The notes below the pieces were generated by a model, which saw nothing but the letters and a program-made list of their open reading frames with translations, did no database searches and was not told the DNA's origin. A program made the translations under genes and the position numbers. From NCBI GenBank assembly GCA_043818215.1, contig JBDRGC010000101.1:1-7197 (forward strand): a DNA stretch of 7,197 bases, written 5' to 3'. Positions 1 to 5,848 of this stretch are shown one piece after another; within the stretch, counting starts at the first letter, position 1; each line of letters opens with the position of its first letter. This DNA comes from JBDRGC01 sp043818215 (GTDB lineage Bacteria > Chloroflexota > Anaerolineae > Anaerolineales > UBA11858).

Positions 1-190
1 TTGACTCTGCTTACCCAGGTGTCATTCCCAAAGGGACAAGTGTGCGAAGCAGATATACCGCTGACACTTGCACCGCACTGCGTATGGTGCAGTGCAGGTG
101 AGCAATCTCATCCTTGGCGAGAAGGAGATTGCTTCACCGGAAAGCGTCGGTTCGCACACTTGTCCCTTTGGGAATGACAGGCTGAGTCAA
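1..190. repeat. Y-shaped palindromic element with 28-bp perfect inverted repeat
   Basis: Bases 21-48 and 151-178 are perfect reverse complements over 28 bp, and each arm contains a smaller palindrome (tcccaaaggga). Outside them the ends also match inversely: ttgactctgc at 1-10 against gctgagtcaa at 181-190, 9 of 10 bases. The interior folds into two further stems: 65-72 with 93-100, or alternatively 75-81 with 89-95; and 102-109 with 125-132 (gcaatctc/gagattgc). The whole would form a three-way junction as DNA cruciform or RNA. No ORF lies inside. It could be a non-autonomous mobile element (MITE-like) or a structured leader RNA of the gene at 241. The left boundary may extend beyond the window. 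Confidence 0.75.
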
Positions 191-240
191 AATCTTTTTC
201 TGAAAGTCTATAGTCCGTAACAAATTAAGGAGAGAGAACC

Positions 241-1755
241 ATGCGTAAAGAACCCCTAAAAATCGGACGTTTGTTCATCAACATTCTATTAATTGCAGGC
301 CTCATCGCTTTGCTGGCCGTCTACTTCGTCACCGTCAGCGACTTGCCCTCCCGTCTCTACACTACTGACCAGTGGGAGTACCTCAGCTATAACACCGCTC
401 GCAGCATCACCCAGACTGCGCCCACATTGAATGCCGAAATGGCCGCAATGGAAGAAGGCATAGTTGCAACCGCTATACTCTCCGAGTGGGAGACAAAAGT
501 GGACGCCAGCCTCACTGCTCGCTACGAGGAGCAAGCAGGGGTCATCATCACTGTCTACGACCTGGATTACCAGAGCGAGTATCTGCTGACCTATCCCGGC
601 CCGGCGGAAAGCGCAACCGTTACGTTGTTCTTCCCTTTTCCCAACAACCTCGAAACCCTGCACGAAGTGCGTTTTCTGGTGGACGGTGAAGAGCCGCCTG
701 ACGCTCAATACAGCGTGCAGGGCATTTCCTGGCAGGCCGCTCTAACAACTGACCAGGAACACAAGATCGCCGTCGATTACAAGGCCGATGGAGTCAACAG
801 CTTCGCTTATGGCTTGCAGCAAAACCGCCGTTCGGATGTGAACGTCACCCTCACCGTTTTGGGCTTACAGGGGAGTGAAGTGCCTCAATTCTCGCTGCCG
901 ACTACCGATGTCACCAACCTCGAAGATGGTGAACAGTTCGCCTGGCAATACACCGGTCTGATCCCCAACCGGGATATCCAGCTCAACCTGCCGACCCGCC
1001 TGAGTTTTGCCCAGCGCGTCGCCCAATTGCAAGATGATTTTCGTGCCCTCGGCAGTTGGGCGCCCATTCTGATAGGCCTCTTCCTGGCTTCGCTGGCGAT
1101 CCTGCTCCGTTTTGCCGGTGTGCGCTTGCCGCTCGAAAGTTATTTGATGATCGGCTTTGCGCTGGCCCTGTTCTACCCGGCTTTGACTTTTCTGAGTGGG
1201 CTGGTGAATGTGACCCCGGCGGCCATCCTGTCCCTGGCGGTTGTTTCTGCTTTATTGGTGGTTTTCCTGGGACTTACGGCTGGGTGGCGACAAACCTGGT
1301 GGCGCGTGGGTTTATTGCTACTTATCTTTTTAGGAATTTTCTCCCTGGGCATGTTAACCCCCTGGCGCAGATTGATGACAACCGGTGGCGGGTTGCTGCT
1401 CGTGGCTACTTTCATGATAGCCTACGCCCGGCGCACCATCTCCCCGGAACCCAAGGCGGAACAGGCCTCAGAACCCGAGGAGAAACCGGAGCTGGAACCG
1501 GAGCTGGAACCGGAGCTTGAGCCAGAGCCTGAGACTGCACCCGAGCTACCCCCTGGGGATGCGACTCCCCGGCAGCCGGTCAGAGCGCACTGCCCCCAAT
1601 GCGGCCGCGCTCTGGCGGAAGATTACGCCTTCTGCCCTGGATGCAGCTACGATACAAGCGATCTGCACCGCTGCGAAAGCTGCGGTCACGAGCAGTACAT
1701 CCCACCCGAAGCAGAAAAAACCTACTGCCTGCATTGCGGTGACCCGCTCTGCTGA
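241..1755 (+). CDS. Polytopic membrane protein with extracytoplasmic domain and C-terminal double zinc ribbon
   Basis: I do not recognise a named family for the whole protein. Residues 11-32 form an N-terminal hydrophobic anchor after a basic start. Residues 33-272 look like a soluble, probably extracytoplasmic domain with alternating beta-like stretches. Five more hydrophobic segments follow at about 274-293, 301-322, 326-346, 354-373 and 383-397. Next is a Glu/Pro-rich linker (403-439) built on a 12-bp DNA repeat (1489-1524, ELEP). The tail carries four CxxC pairs at C451/C454, C465/C468, C478/C481 and C496/C499, which is the pattern of two zinc ribbons (DZR-like). With the N-terminus inside, six spans place the ribbons in the cytoplasm. 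The start is supported by aaggag at 227-232, 8 nt before the ATG. A sensor, scaffold or transport-accessory role is possible but unsupported. It stands alone on this strand, with the palindromic element upstream and repeats downstream. Confidence 0.88.
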   Translation: MRKEPLKIGRLFINILLIAGLIALLAVYFVTVSDLPSRLYTTDQWEYLSYNTARSITQTAPTLNAEMAAMEEGIVATAILSEWETKVDASLTARYEEQAGVIITVYDLDYQSEYLLTYPGPAESATVTLFFPFPNNLETLHEVRFLVDGEEPPDAQYSVQGISWQAALTTDQEHKIAVDYKADGVNSFAYGLQQNRRSDVNVTLTVLGLQGSEVPQFSLPTTDVTNLEDGEQFAWQYTGLIPNRDIQLNLPTRLSFAQRVAQLQDDFRALGSWAPILIGLFLASLAILLRFAGVRLPLESYLMIGFALALFYPALTFLSGLVNVTPAAILSLAVVSALLVVFLGLTAGWRQTWWRVGLLLLIFLGIFSLGMLTPWRRLMTTGGGLLLVATFMIAYARRTISPEPKAEQASEPEEKPELEPELEPELEPEPETAPELPPGDATPRQPVRAHCPQCGRALAEDYAFCPGCSYDTSDLHRCESCGHEQYIPPEAEKTYCLHCGDPLC

Positions 1756-1784
1756 ACTTTTCCAATGATCCCCCCGCCCTCCCT

Positions 1785-1853
1785 TTTTTGATCCCCCAGC
1801 CATCCTCTTTCTGATCTGCCTGCCGTCCTCTTTTTGATCTGCCCGCCGTCCTC
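1785..1853. repeat. Three 23-bp tandem repeats
   Basis: Three consecutive 23-bp units lie at 1785-1807, 1808-1830 and 1831-1853. They share a tttttgat start and a ccgtcctc-like end; units 2 and 3 differ at only two positions, and unit 1 is more diverged. A degenerate partial copy (tgatccccccgccctccc) precedes them at about 1767-1784. The array begins 29 bp after the stop codon of the membrane protein gene. No coding potential is apparent. Confidence 0.8.
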
Positions 1854-1860
1854 GGCGGGC
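1841..1860. other. Hairpin at the end of the 23-bp array
   Basis: A perfect 7-bp stem, gcccgcc (1841-1847) with ggcgggc (1854-1860), has a 6-nt loop and uses the last repeat unit as its left arm. The following bases (gttcctt) are only mildly T-rich. It could slow or end transcription of the upstream gene, but it is not a canonical terminator. Confidence 0.5.
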
Positions 1861-1883
1861 GTTCCTTGGCAATGCTAACCCTC

Positions 1884-1953
1884 CTCCGGCGAGAAGCCGG
1901 AGTGATCGGGAGTGGCAGGATGCCAGAGTGATCGGGGGGGCAGGATGCCGGAG
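1884..1953. repeat. Hairpin plus 25/26-bp direct repeats
   Basis: A perfect hairpin ctccggc (1884-1890), gagaa, gccggag (1896-1902) leads into two direct repeats at 1896-1921 and 1922-1946. Both follow the pattern gccRgagtgatcggg...caggat. A partial third unit, gccggag, is at 1947-1953. The unit is unrelated to the 23-bp array just upstream, so two repeat families sit side by side. Confidence 0.65.
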
Positions 1954-1969
1954 ACCCGCCCGACGATGC

Positions 1970-1989
1970 CTTTGTGGAGACCCACAAAG
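1970..1989. other. Perfect 8-bp hairpin
   Basis: Bases ctttgtgg (1970-1977) and ccacaaag (1982-1989) pair perfectly around an agac tetraloop. There is no T-tract on either side, so a terminator role is not supported. It is part of the repeat-rich gap between the membrane protein gene and the nucleotidyltransferase gene. Bases 1990-2039 show nothing recognisable. Confidence 0.45.
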
Positions 1990-2039
1990 TGGATGGGATA
2001 GAATTCACGCTGGGGGAGTGAAGAGGAATAAAAGAAATT

Positions 2040-2077
2040 CAGCCCCCAGCGGTCTTGTACCCTGTGGGCTGGTTTTT
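2040..2077 (+). terminator. Possible intrinsic terminator
   Basis: A stem cagccc (2040-2045) with gggctg (2066-2071) is followed by gttttt. The 20-nt loop is long and the stem only 6 bp, so this is a moderate candidate. It would stop read-through from the membrane protein gene just before the -10 element of the next gene. Confidence 0.45.
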
Positions 2078-2082
2078 GAAGG

Positions 2083-2088
2083 TATAAT
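2083..2088 (+). promoter_or_regulatory. Consensus -10 box for the MNT gene
   Basis: An exact tataat lies at 2083-2088, with no good -35 hexamer at 16-18 bp spacing (ttgtac at 2055-2060 is 22 bp away). A transcript starting about 7 nt downstream would begin at or next to the ATG at 2095, giving a leaderless mRNA. The only Shine-Dalgarno-like sequence, gaagg at 2078-2082, is 12 nt from the ATG and would lie upstream of such a start site. Confidence 0.55.
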
Positions 2089-2094
2089 GAAACT

Positions 2095-2415
2095 ATGCTA
2101 AGTCAAAATGACCAACGAATAGCGCAACAATTAAAACAAAACCTGCTAGAAATCACTCCCCTGGTAAACTTGGTTGTGTATGGCTCGCGCGCTAGAGGAG
2201 ATTCATCAACAGACTCGGACTTGGATATATTCATCGAGGTCTCCGCAATCACTCCCACCCTTCGTCAGCGCATCAGTGAAACAGCCTGGGAAGTGGGTTT
2301 TGAGAATGACATAGTTATTTCAACCTTTGTGGTCACGCCGGATGATATCAGTAAGGGGCCAGTAGGAGCTAACCCTCTAGTAAGCGCGGTCGCATCAGAA
2401 GGGATACCTGTGTGA
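2095..2415 (+). CDS. MNT-domain nucleotidyltransferase, MntA-type antitoxin
   Basis: This 106-aa protein is a minimal nucleotidyltransferase. The signature GSx10DxD is exact: G30-S31 followed by D42 and D44, within GSRARG...SDLDI. D72 in the NDIVI strand is a plausible third metal-binding acid. The C-terminal NPLVSAVASEGIPV resembles the end of MNT proteins. In known HEPN/MNT modules the MNT protein is the antitoxin: it transfers AMP to a tyrosine of the HEPN ribonuclease and silences it. The toxin gene usually overlaps or directly follows. Here only a stump follows, so this looks like an orphan antitoxin. The gene is visibly AT-richer than its neighbours and has its own -10 box and terminator, consistent with horizontal acquisition. 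Start choice: the first ATG after the -10 box. The ATG overlapping that box (2087) runs into a stop after four codons. Confidence 0.88.
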   Translation: MLSQNDQRIAQQLKQNLLEITPLVNLVVYGSRARGDSSTDSDLDIFIEVSAITPTLRQRISETAWEVGFENDIVISTFVVTPDDISKGPVGANPLVSAVASEGIPV

Positions 2416-2450
2416 ATAAGAAACAAGTTCTCGAATTTACTTGGCGATGA
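2412..2450 (+). pseudogene. 12-codon stump, probably remnant of the HEPN toxin gene
   Basis: A GTG at 2412 overlaps the MNT stop codon (gtga) and is preceded by aaggga (2399-2404) at good Shine-Dalgarno spacing. The frame reads (V/M)NKKQVLEFTWR and stops at TGA 2448-2450. The overlap, the ribosome site and a short start of this kind are what is expected for the HEPN gene that normally follows an MNT gene. The rest of a HEPN domain (about 100 residues, RxxxxH motif) is absent from 2451-2543 in any frame I read. Assignment to HEPN is inference from position; the stump is too short for homology. Confidence 0.45.
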
Positions 2451-2543
2451 ACACTAATCGGAACCTGGCACCTACACTGAAACCCACACAGTCGATGGAT
2501 TAATTTAGGCTCGGTGTCAAACAAAACGCCTGAGAACGCAACT

Positions 2544-2573
2544 GGGCGGGGCCATAAGCCCCGCCCGGTTTTT
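2544..2573 (+). terminator. Strong intrinsic terminator
   Basis: A perfect 9-bp GC-rich stem, gggcggggc (2544-2552) with gccccgccc (2558-2566), has a cataa loop and is followed by ggttttta. Orientation is clearly +. It would end the MNT transcript about 130 bp beyond its stop codon, which fits the terminator of the original two-gene unit surviving loss of the second gene. Bases 2451-2543 hold nothing else I can recognise. Confidence 0.85.
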
Positions 2574-2593
2574 ATTTGAAGAGAAGAGTTGGG

Positions 2594-2615
2594 TTCTCTG
2601 GGAATTTCCAGAGAA
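2594..2615 (-). terminator. Possible terminator of the minus-strand operon
   Basis: A perfect 8-bp stem ttctctgg (2594-2601) with ccagagaa (2608-2615) and a 6-nt loop lies 3 bp beyond the stop codon of the response regulator. Read on the minus strand it is followed by a pyrimidine-rich stretch (cccaactcttctcttc) rather than a clean T-tract. Together with the + terminator at 2544 it would separate two converging transcripts. Confidence 0.5.
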
Positions 2616-2618
2616 TCA

Positions 2619-2990
2619 CTAGTCCAGAACCCTTTTGATTTCTTCGTTGAAAGTGGAGACGTGGAAGGGTTTGATAATAAAACCATCGCAACCCGCAGCG
2701 AATGCCCGCTCTCGATCCTCGGGCATTGAATTAGCGGTAATAGCGATGATTGGAATGTCCTGTGTCAGAATGTCTGATTTGAGTTCTTCCGCCAATGTCC
2801 AACCATCCATTTCAGGCAGCGCAAGGTCCAGCAAGATCAAGTCGGGTTGTTCTTGCCGGGCCAGCCGCAAACCTTCGAGTCCGTCACGAGCTTGAGATAC
2901 CTCATACCCCAAACGTTCCAACAGCAAACATAGCAAATCCAGATTAATTAGATTATCTTCCACCACGAGCCCTCTGAGTTTATCCATCAT
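2619..2990 (-). CDS. Single-domain response regulator (REC only)
   Basis: The 123 residues form one receiver domain with no output domain. The canonical residues are present: acidic pair E11/D12, phospho-acceptor D55 (in LILLDLALPEMDGW), T85 and K107 followed by P108. Such CheY/Spo0F-like proteins pass phosphate between partners or bind targets directly. No histidine kinase is in this window. The gene starts about 9 nt after the stop of the sulfite-oxidase-like gene and is probably the last gene of that operon. Two ATG codons are adjacent (2990 and 2987). The aaagg of gtagaaaggcaat is 4 nt from the first and 7 nt from the second, so translation may begin at 2987. A hairpin follows the stop codon. 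Confidence 0.93.
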   Translation of the reverse strand: MMDKLRGLVVEDNLINLDLLCLLLERLGYEVSQARDGLEGLRLARQEQPDLILLDLALPEMDGWTLAEELKSDILTQDIPIIAITANSMPEDRERAFAAGCDGFIIKPFHVSTFNEEIKRVLD

Positions 2991-2999
2991 ATTGCCTTT

Positions 3000-3638
3000 C
3001 TACCTGATGCGTTCTTCTTTCCAGATATCGGCATCGTTGTGATATCCGGACTGTTCCCAAAAACCGGGCTGGTCTTGCGCAGTGAATTCTAATCCCCGGA
3101 GCCATTTGGCCCCTTTCCAGAAATAGGGGGTGGTGAGATCATCACGCCCGGGGATATGCCCGACAATACCCCGCAAGGGATACCCGTGATCCGGTGTCAG
3201 GGGTTGTCTGTCAAAGTGAGTCGCCAATAGAAAATTATCTTGCAGCACAATCTCCAGGGGCAGGTTGGCGGTAAATCCGCATTCGGCGTGTTGGATGACA
3301 AAACGCGCCGCAGGGAGGGGTTTGATCAGCCCTTTATCGATCAATGCGCGGATCGAGACTCCTTCCCATAGAGTATCGAACTTGCTCCAACGGGTAACGC
3401 AGTGGATATCCATTTTCAGTTGGACGCGCGGCAGAGTTTGGAACTCTTCCCACGTCCAATGAATTTCTCTCTCGACGTCTCCCCCAACCTTGAAATTCCA
3501 GGTATTGGGGTCGAAGTCTGGCACCGCCCCGTAATGAAGTACCGGGAATTTATGGGTGAGTGCCTGACCGGGGGGCAGCCGCCCCTCACTGCGTTTACGG
3601 TCTTCGTCTTCTTTGCGGCTTATGTGACCATTCAACAC
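3000..3638 (-). CDS. Sulfite-oxidase-like molybdopterin oxidoreductase (YuiH-type)
   Basis: The 212-aa product has the molybdopterin-binding fold of the sulfite oxidase superfamily without heme or dimerisation domains. Family hallmarks are RLPPGQALT near residue 20, FPVLHYG (31-37), DIHCVTRWS (77-85) with C80 as the expected molybdenum thiolate ligand, and HGYPLR (151-156). The C-terminal part has YFWKGAKWLRGLEF followed by GFWEQSGYHNDADIWKEER. There is no Tat signal, so it should be cytoplasmic, unlike MsrP/YedY. The substrate is unknown. Between PLR and YFWK the sequence GIVGHIPGRDDLTTP is longer than the short VVP-type link I recall for many relatives. I chose the GTG at 3638: it has ggag 5 nt upstream and lies 13 nt after the hydrolase stop. 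An in-frame ATG at 3731 would overlap the hydrolase gene by 80 bp and add low-complexity residues unlike the family. Confidence 0.88.
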   Translation of the reverse strand: MLNGHISRKEDEDRKRSEGRLPPGQALTHKFPVLHYGAVPDFDPNTWNFKVGGDVEREIHWTWEEFQTLPRVQLKMDIHCVTRWSKFDTLWEGVSIRALIDKGLIKPLPAARFVIQHAECGFTANLPLEIVLQDNFLLATHFDRQPLTPDHGYPLRGIVGHIPGRDDLTTPYFWKGAKWLRGLEFTAQDQPGFWEQSGYHNDADIWKEERIR

Positions 3639-3651
3639 CTTGTCTCCATCA

Positions 3652-4335
3652 TCAGAACTCGAGGCACTCGCCGGGTTTGAGCACGTGTGCTTGGGTGTCG
3701 GTCTCGGCCTCGACGCGGGCGGCCCAGGCATCTGGGTCCGCTTTGATTACATCCCAAGTGTTGTAGTGTACCGGGATGACGTGCTTTGGCTGGAGCATTT
3801 TCACAGCCAGCAATGCGTCATCAGGCCCCATGGTGTAGTTATCGCCAATGGGGAGTACAGCCAGATTGATGCCCTCCTCGCCGATCAATTTCATGTCACC
3901 GAATAGCCCGGTGTCGCAGGCCCAGTAGATTTTCTTTCCATCGTTAGTAGTCAACAAAAACCCAGCCGGATTGCCGCCATAGGAACCATCGGGCAGACCG
4001 GAGCCGTGGATAGCCAGAGTCAGCTTCAGATACCCGAAGGGGTGCTTGTATCCGCCGCCCAGGTGTTGGGCGTGGACTTTGACTCCTTGCCTGCCAAGCC
4101 AGCCGGCAATCTCGGCGTTGGTGATGACCAGGGCACCAGTCCGTTTGGCGATTGGGGCTGCATCCCCGACGTGATCCCCGTGCCCGTGGCTGACCAGAAT
4201 AAAATCTGCCCCGACTGCCTGGGCGGTGGTGCTGGCAACTGGATTCCCGGTGAAAAATGGGTCTACGATGATCTTATGCCCATCCGTTTCAAGCCCGGAT
4301 GTGCCGTGTCCGTACCAAATAAATTTACAGATCAT
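3652..4335 (-). CDS. UPF0173-family metal-dependent hydrolase (metallo-beta-lactamase fold)
   Basis: The 227-aa protein matches the UPF0173 (YtkL-like) branch of the metallo-beta-lactamase superfamily in length and motif order. It begins with a WYGH strand and IIVDPFFTGNP (22-32). The metal-binding HxHxDH is at H50-G-H52-G-D54-H55. Further on come GNPAGFLL, CDTGLFGDMKLIG with a metal-bridging aspartate, LPIGDNYTMGPDDA and the late histidine in PVHYNTW. Family members are predicted zinc hydrolases of unknown physiological substrate. The start is well supported by aggagg (complement at 4342-4347), 6 nt before the ATG. It heads a probable operon with the sulfite-oxidase-like gene and the response regulator, with 13 nt between its stop and the next start. 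A TTGACT on the minus strand (4370-4375) is a weak -35 candidate; I see no clear -10. Confidence 0.93.
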   Translation of the reverse strand: MICKFIWYGHGTSGLETDGHKIIVDPFFTGNPVASTTAQAVGADFILVSHGHGDHVGDAAPIAKRTGALVITNAEIAGWLGRQGVKVHAQHLGGGYKHPFGYLKLTLAIHGSGLPDGSYGGNPAGFLLTTNDGKKIYWACDTGLFGDMKLIGEEGINLAVLPIGDNYTMGPDDALLAVKMLQPKHVIPVHYNTWDVIKADPDAWAARVEAETDTQAHVLKPGECLEF

Positions 4336-4391
4336 GGGATGCCTCCTGTGGAATAAGTTATGAGTAACGAGTCAATATATTGTACCTCTGA

Positions 4392-4570
4392 TGCCACATG
4401 CCTCTTGCCACTTGCCTCCTGCCTCCTGCCTCTTGCCTCTTGCCACTTGCCCTTTGCCACCTGCCTCTTGCCCTTTGCCACCTGCCTCTTGCCCCTTGCT
4501 CCTTGCCACTTGCCTCCTGCCTCCTGCCTCTTGCCACTTGCCACTTGCCACTTGCCTGCCACCTGCCACT
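4392..4570. repeat. Heptamer tandem array, TGCCWCT-like
   Basis: About 25 consecutive 7-bp units begin with tgcc and continue as tgccact, tgcctct, tgcctcc, tgccctt, tgccacc or close variants. Phase is unbroken for 23 units (4392-4552), slips by one 4-bp partial unit (4553-4556) and then continues for two more. The array fills most of the gap between the hydrolase and pgi genes, and its last two bases are part of the pgi stop codon. Unit length 7 is not a multiple of 3, and the units lack stop codons in most frames. This produces long artificial reading frames on both strands, which should not be called genes. Confidence 0.95.
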
Positions 4571-5627
4571 ACGCCTCTTGCAGCCGCACCTTCAACCCCT
4601 CGATCGCTTCCACCGGGGTAGGGTCTGTATCATACGCCATCGCCAGATAGTAAGCGAAATAATCGCCAAAATGGAGCGCAGTCCACAATTGAGACAGGGC
4701 AGTATCTCCCTGGGAGTCTATGAAATCGGTGTTCAATCCTTCGAGCATCAAGATTTGTTTCGTGAGCTCAGTGCGCAATTGATTGCGGGGGTAGTTGGAC
4801 CTGGCCCGTAAGAAAATGACCATGGTGCGCGCCAGAGCATCTTCAGGGTTGACCACCCCGGCCAGGGTATTGTGATTGGCCTCTGGCAAAAATTCGAATT
4901 GGCCCCAGGCCTTGGCGAGTTCGCTGATCTGCCCTTTCCACCGCCGCGCCACGGGGGTTAAAATCCCGGCGCCCATCACGGCCACCCAGCGGTTGATGCA
5001 CTGCCCGGCCATGAGTTTGGCCGGATTGCCAGTCACGGGGACATCCGCCCGCAGGTGGATTTGCTGCTTCCGCATGGCGGCGATGGCATTCTGGAGTTCG
5101 TCTGCTGGATCAGGAAGCAAGCCCAGATGGGTGAAAACCGCCAGCAGCAGCCCGAAGGAATAACCCACTGCGGCGCGCGGCTGCCCCTCGTGCTCGAACT
5201 TCCACACCGCGGCACCGGCCTCCTGCGCCACAGCCGCCAGCTTGCCTCCCCGTGTCACTGCTAGCAGGCAGCACTTATTGGCAACAGCCTGCTCGAAAGC
5301 GGAGAGAGTCTCCTCGGTGTTGCCGGAGTGCGATGAGGCGATGACCAGCGTCTCGGGACCGCGCACCCAGGCGGGAAGCGCATAGTCGCGGTGGACGAAG
5401 ATGGGTACTGGGCAGTGAGGCGCAGCGTAGGCCGCTAATAGATCGGCGCCGATGGCAGACCCTCCCATCCCGGCGATCAACACACGGGAGATGCCCTCCC
5501 ACTCGGGCAGTGATAGAGTTTGCCCAAAATCCCAGGCGGCCTGAAGTTGATCGGGCAAGCCGTCGATCTCGGCCAGCATATCTTGCAAGTCAATTTTAGG
5601 AAAGGATGAAAAATCGTCAAGGTTCAT
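4569..5627 (-). CDS. Bifunctional phosphoglucose/phosphomannose isomerase
   Basis: The 352-aa protein interconverts glucose-6-phosphate and fructose-6-phosphate (glycolysis/gluconeogenesis) and, in this family, also mannose-6-phosphate. It has two SIS sugar-phosphate domains. GMGGSAIG (53-60) and SHSGNTEET (99-107) form the first phosphate-binding region. RWKGQISELAKAW (229-241) and PEANHN (248-253) carry E236 and H252. Their 16-residue spacing matches the catalytic Glu/His pair described for the Pyrobaculum enzyme. The C-terminus has the typical QLWTALHFGDYFAYYLA and DPTPVEAIEGLK. Length is normal for the family (about 300-350). Start: aaggag on the minus strand, 8 nt before the ATG. The stop codon overlaps the heptamer array by two bases, and an octamer array begins about 24 bp upstream of the start codon. 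No terminator is visible downstream apart from the array. Confidence 0.95.
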   Translation of the reverse strand: MNLDDFSSFPKIDLQDMLAEIDGLPDQLQAAWDFGQTLSLPEWEGISRVLIAGMGGSAIGADLLAAYAAPHCPVPIFVHRDYALPAWVRGPETLVIASSHSGNTEETLSAFEQAVANKCCLLAVTRGGKLAAVAQEAGAAVWKFEHEGQPRAAVGYSFGLLLAVFTHLGLLPDPADELQNAIAAMRKQQIHLRADVPVTGNPAKLMAGQCINRWVAVMGAGILTPVARRWKGQISELAKAWGQFEFLPEANHNTLAGVVNPEDALARTMVIFLRARSNYPRNQLRTELTKQILMLEGLNTDFIDSQGDTALSQLWTALHFGDYFAYYLAMAYDTDPTPVEAIEGLKVRLQEA

Positions 5628-5650
5628 AGGTAAGTCTCCTTAGAGCCGAC

Positions 5651-5754
5651 CGGCGAGTCAGCGAGTCGGCGAGTCGGCGAATCAGCGAGTCGGCGAGTCG
5701 GCGAATCAGCGAATCAGCGAGTCGGCGAGTCAGCGAATCAGCGAATCAGCGAGT
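5651..5754. repeat. Octamer tandem array, CRGCGART x 13
   Basis: Thirteen perfect-phase 8-bp units follow cRgcgaRt, varying only by G/A at two positions. The array ends in gagtcaa (5751-5757) and leads directly into palindromic module A. It lies between the pgi start and the rsmI stop and occupies most of that gap, leaving little room for a pgi promoter outside the array. Confidence 0.95.
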
Positions 5755-5769
5755 CAATGATCAGATCAG

Positions 5770-5848
5770 CCCCCCGAATGAATTCGGGGTCTGGTATTGG
5801 AAACATGCTAAAGCATGTTACGACATGCCCTGAACCTGCTTTAGATGT
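5770..5848. repeat. Palindromic module, copy A (right arm degenerate)
   Basis: Copy A starts with hairpin ccccgaa-tgaa-ttcgggg (5772-5789). It continues through tctggtattgg to a second hairpin, aacatgct-aa-agcatgtt (5802-5819), and then cgacatgccctgaac. From 5836 it decays compared with copies B and C: aacatgctttagcatgtt is represented by aacctgctttagatgt, and the terminal gaattcattcg arm is absent. The offset from copy B is exactly 990 bp. Its right half is read in the minus frame as the end of rsmI, with the stop codon (5818-5820) inside the second hairpin. Confidence 0.9.

Noticed and set aside
1546..2008. Long minus-strand frames opposite the zinc-ribbon end and across the repeat gap
   Set aside because: They are antisense to the clear CxxC-coding frame and run through tandem repeats; no ribosome site or recognisable domain.
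2451..2543. Search for a frameshifted remainder of a HEPN gene
   Set aside because: Frames read between the stump and the terminator give only short peptides without the RxxxxH motif or HEPN-like helices. The missing part seems deleted rather than frameshifted.
3639..3731. Upstream ATG extension of the sulfite-oxidase-like gene
   Set aside because: It overlaps the hydrolase coding end in another frame, and the extra residues are Pro/Ser-rich without family resemblance. The GTG at 3638 has a good ribosome site.
4332..4650. Several overlapping reading frames on both strands rich in Gly/Lys/Gln or Cys/Leu/Pro
   Set aside because: They are translations of the 7-bp array. Open frames on both strands follow from the stop-free units, not from selection for protein.
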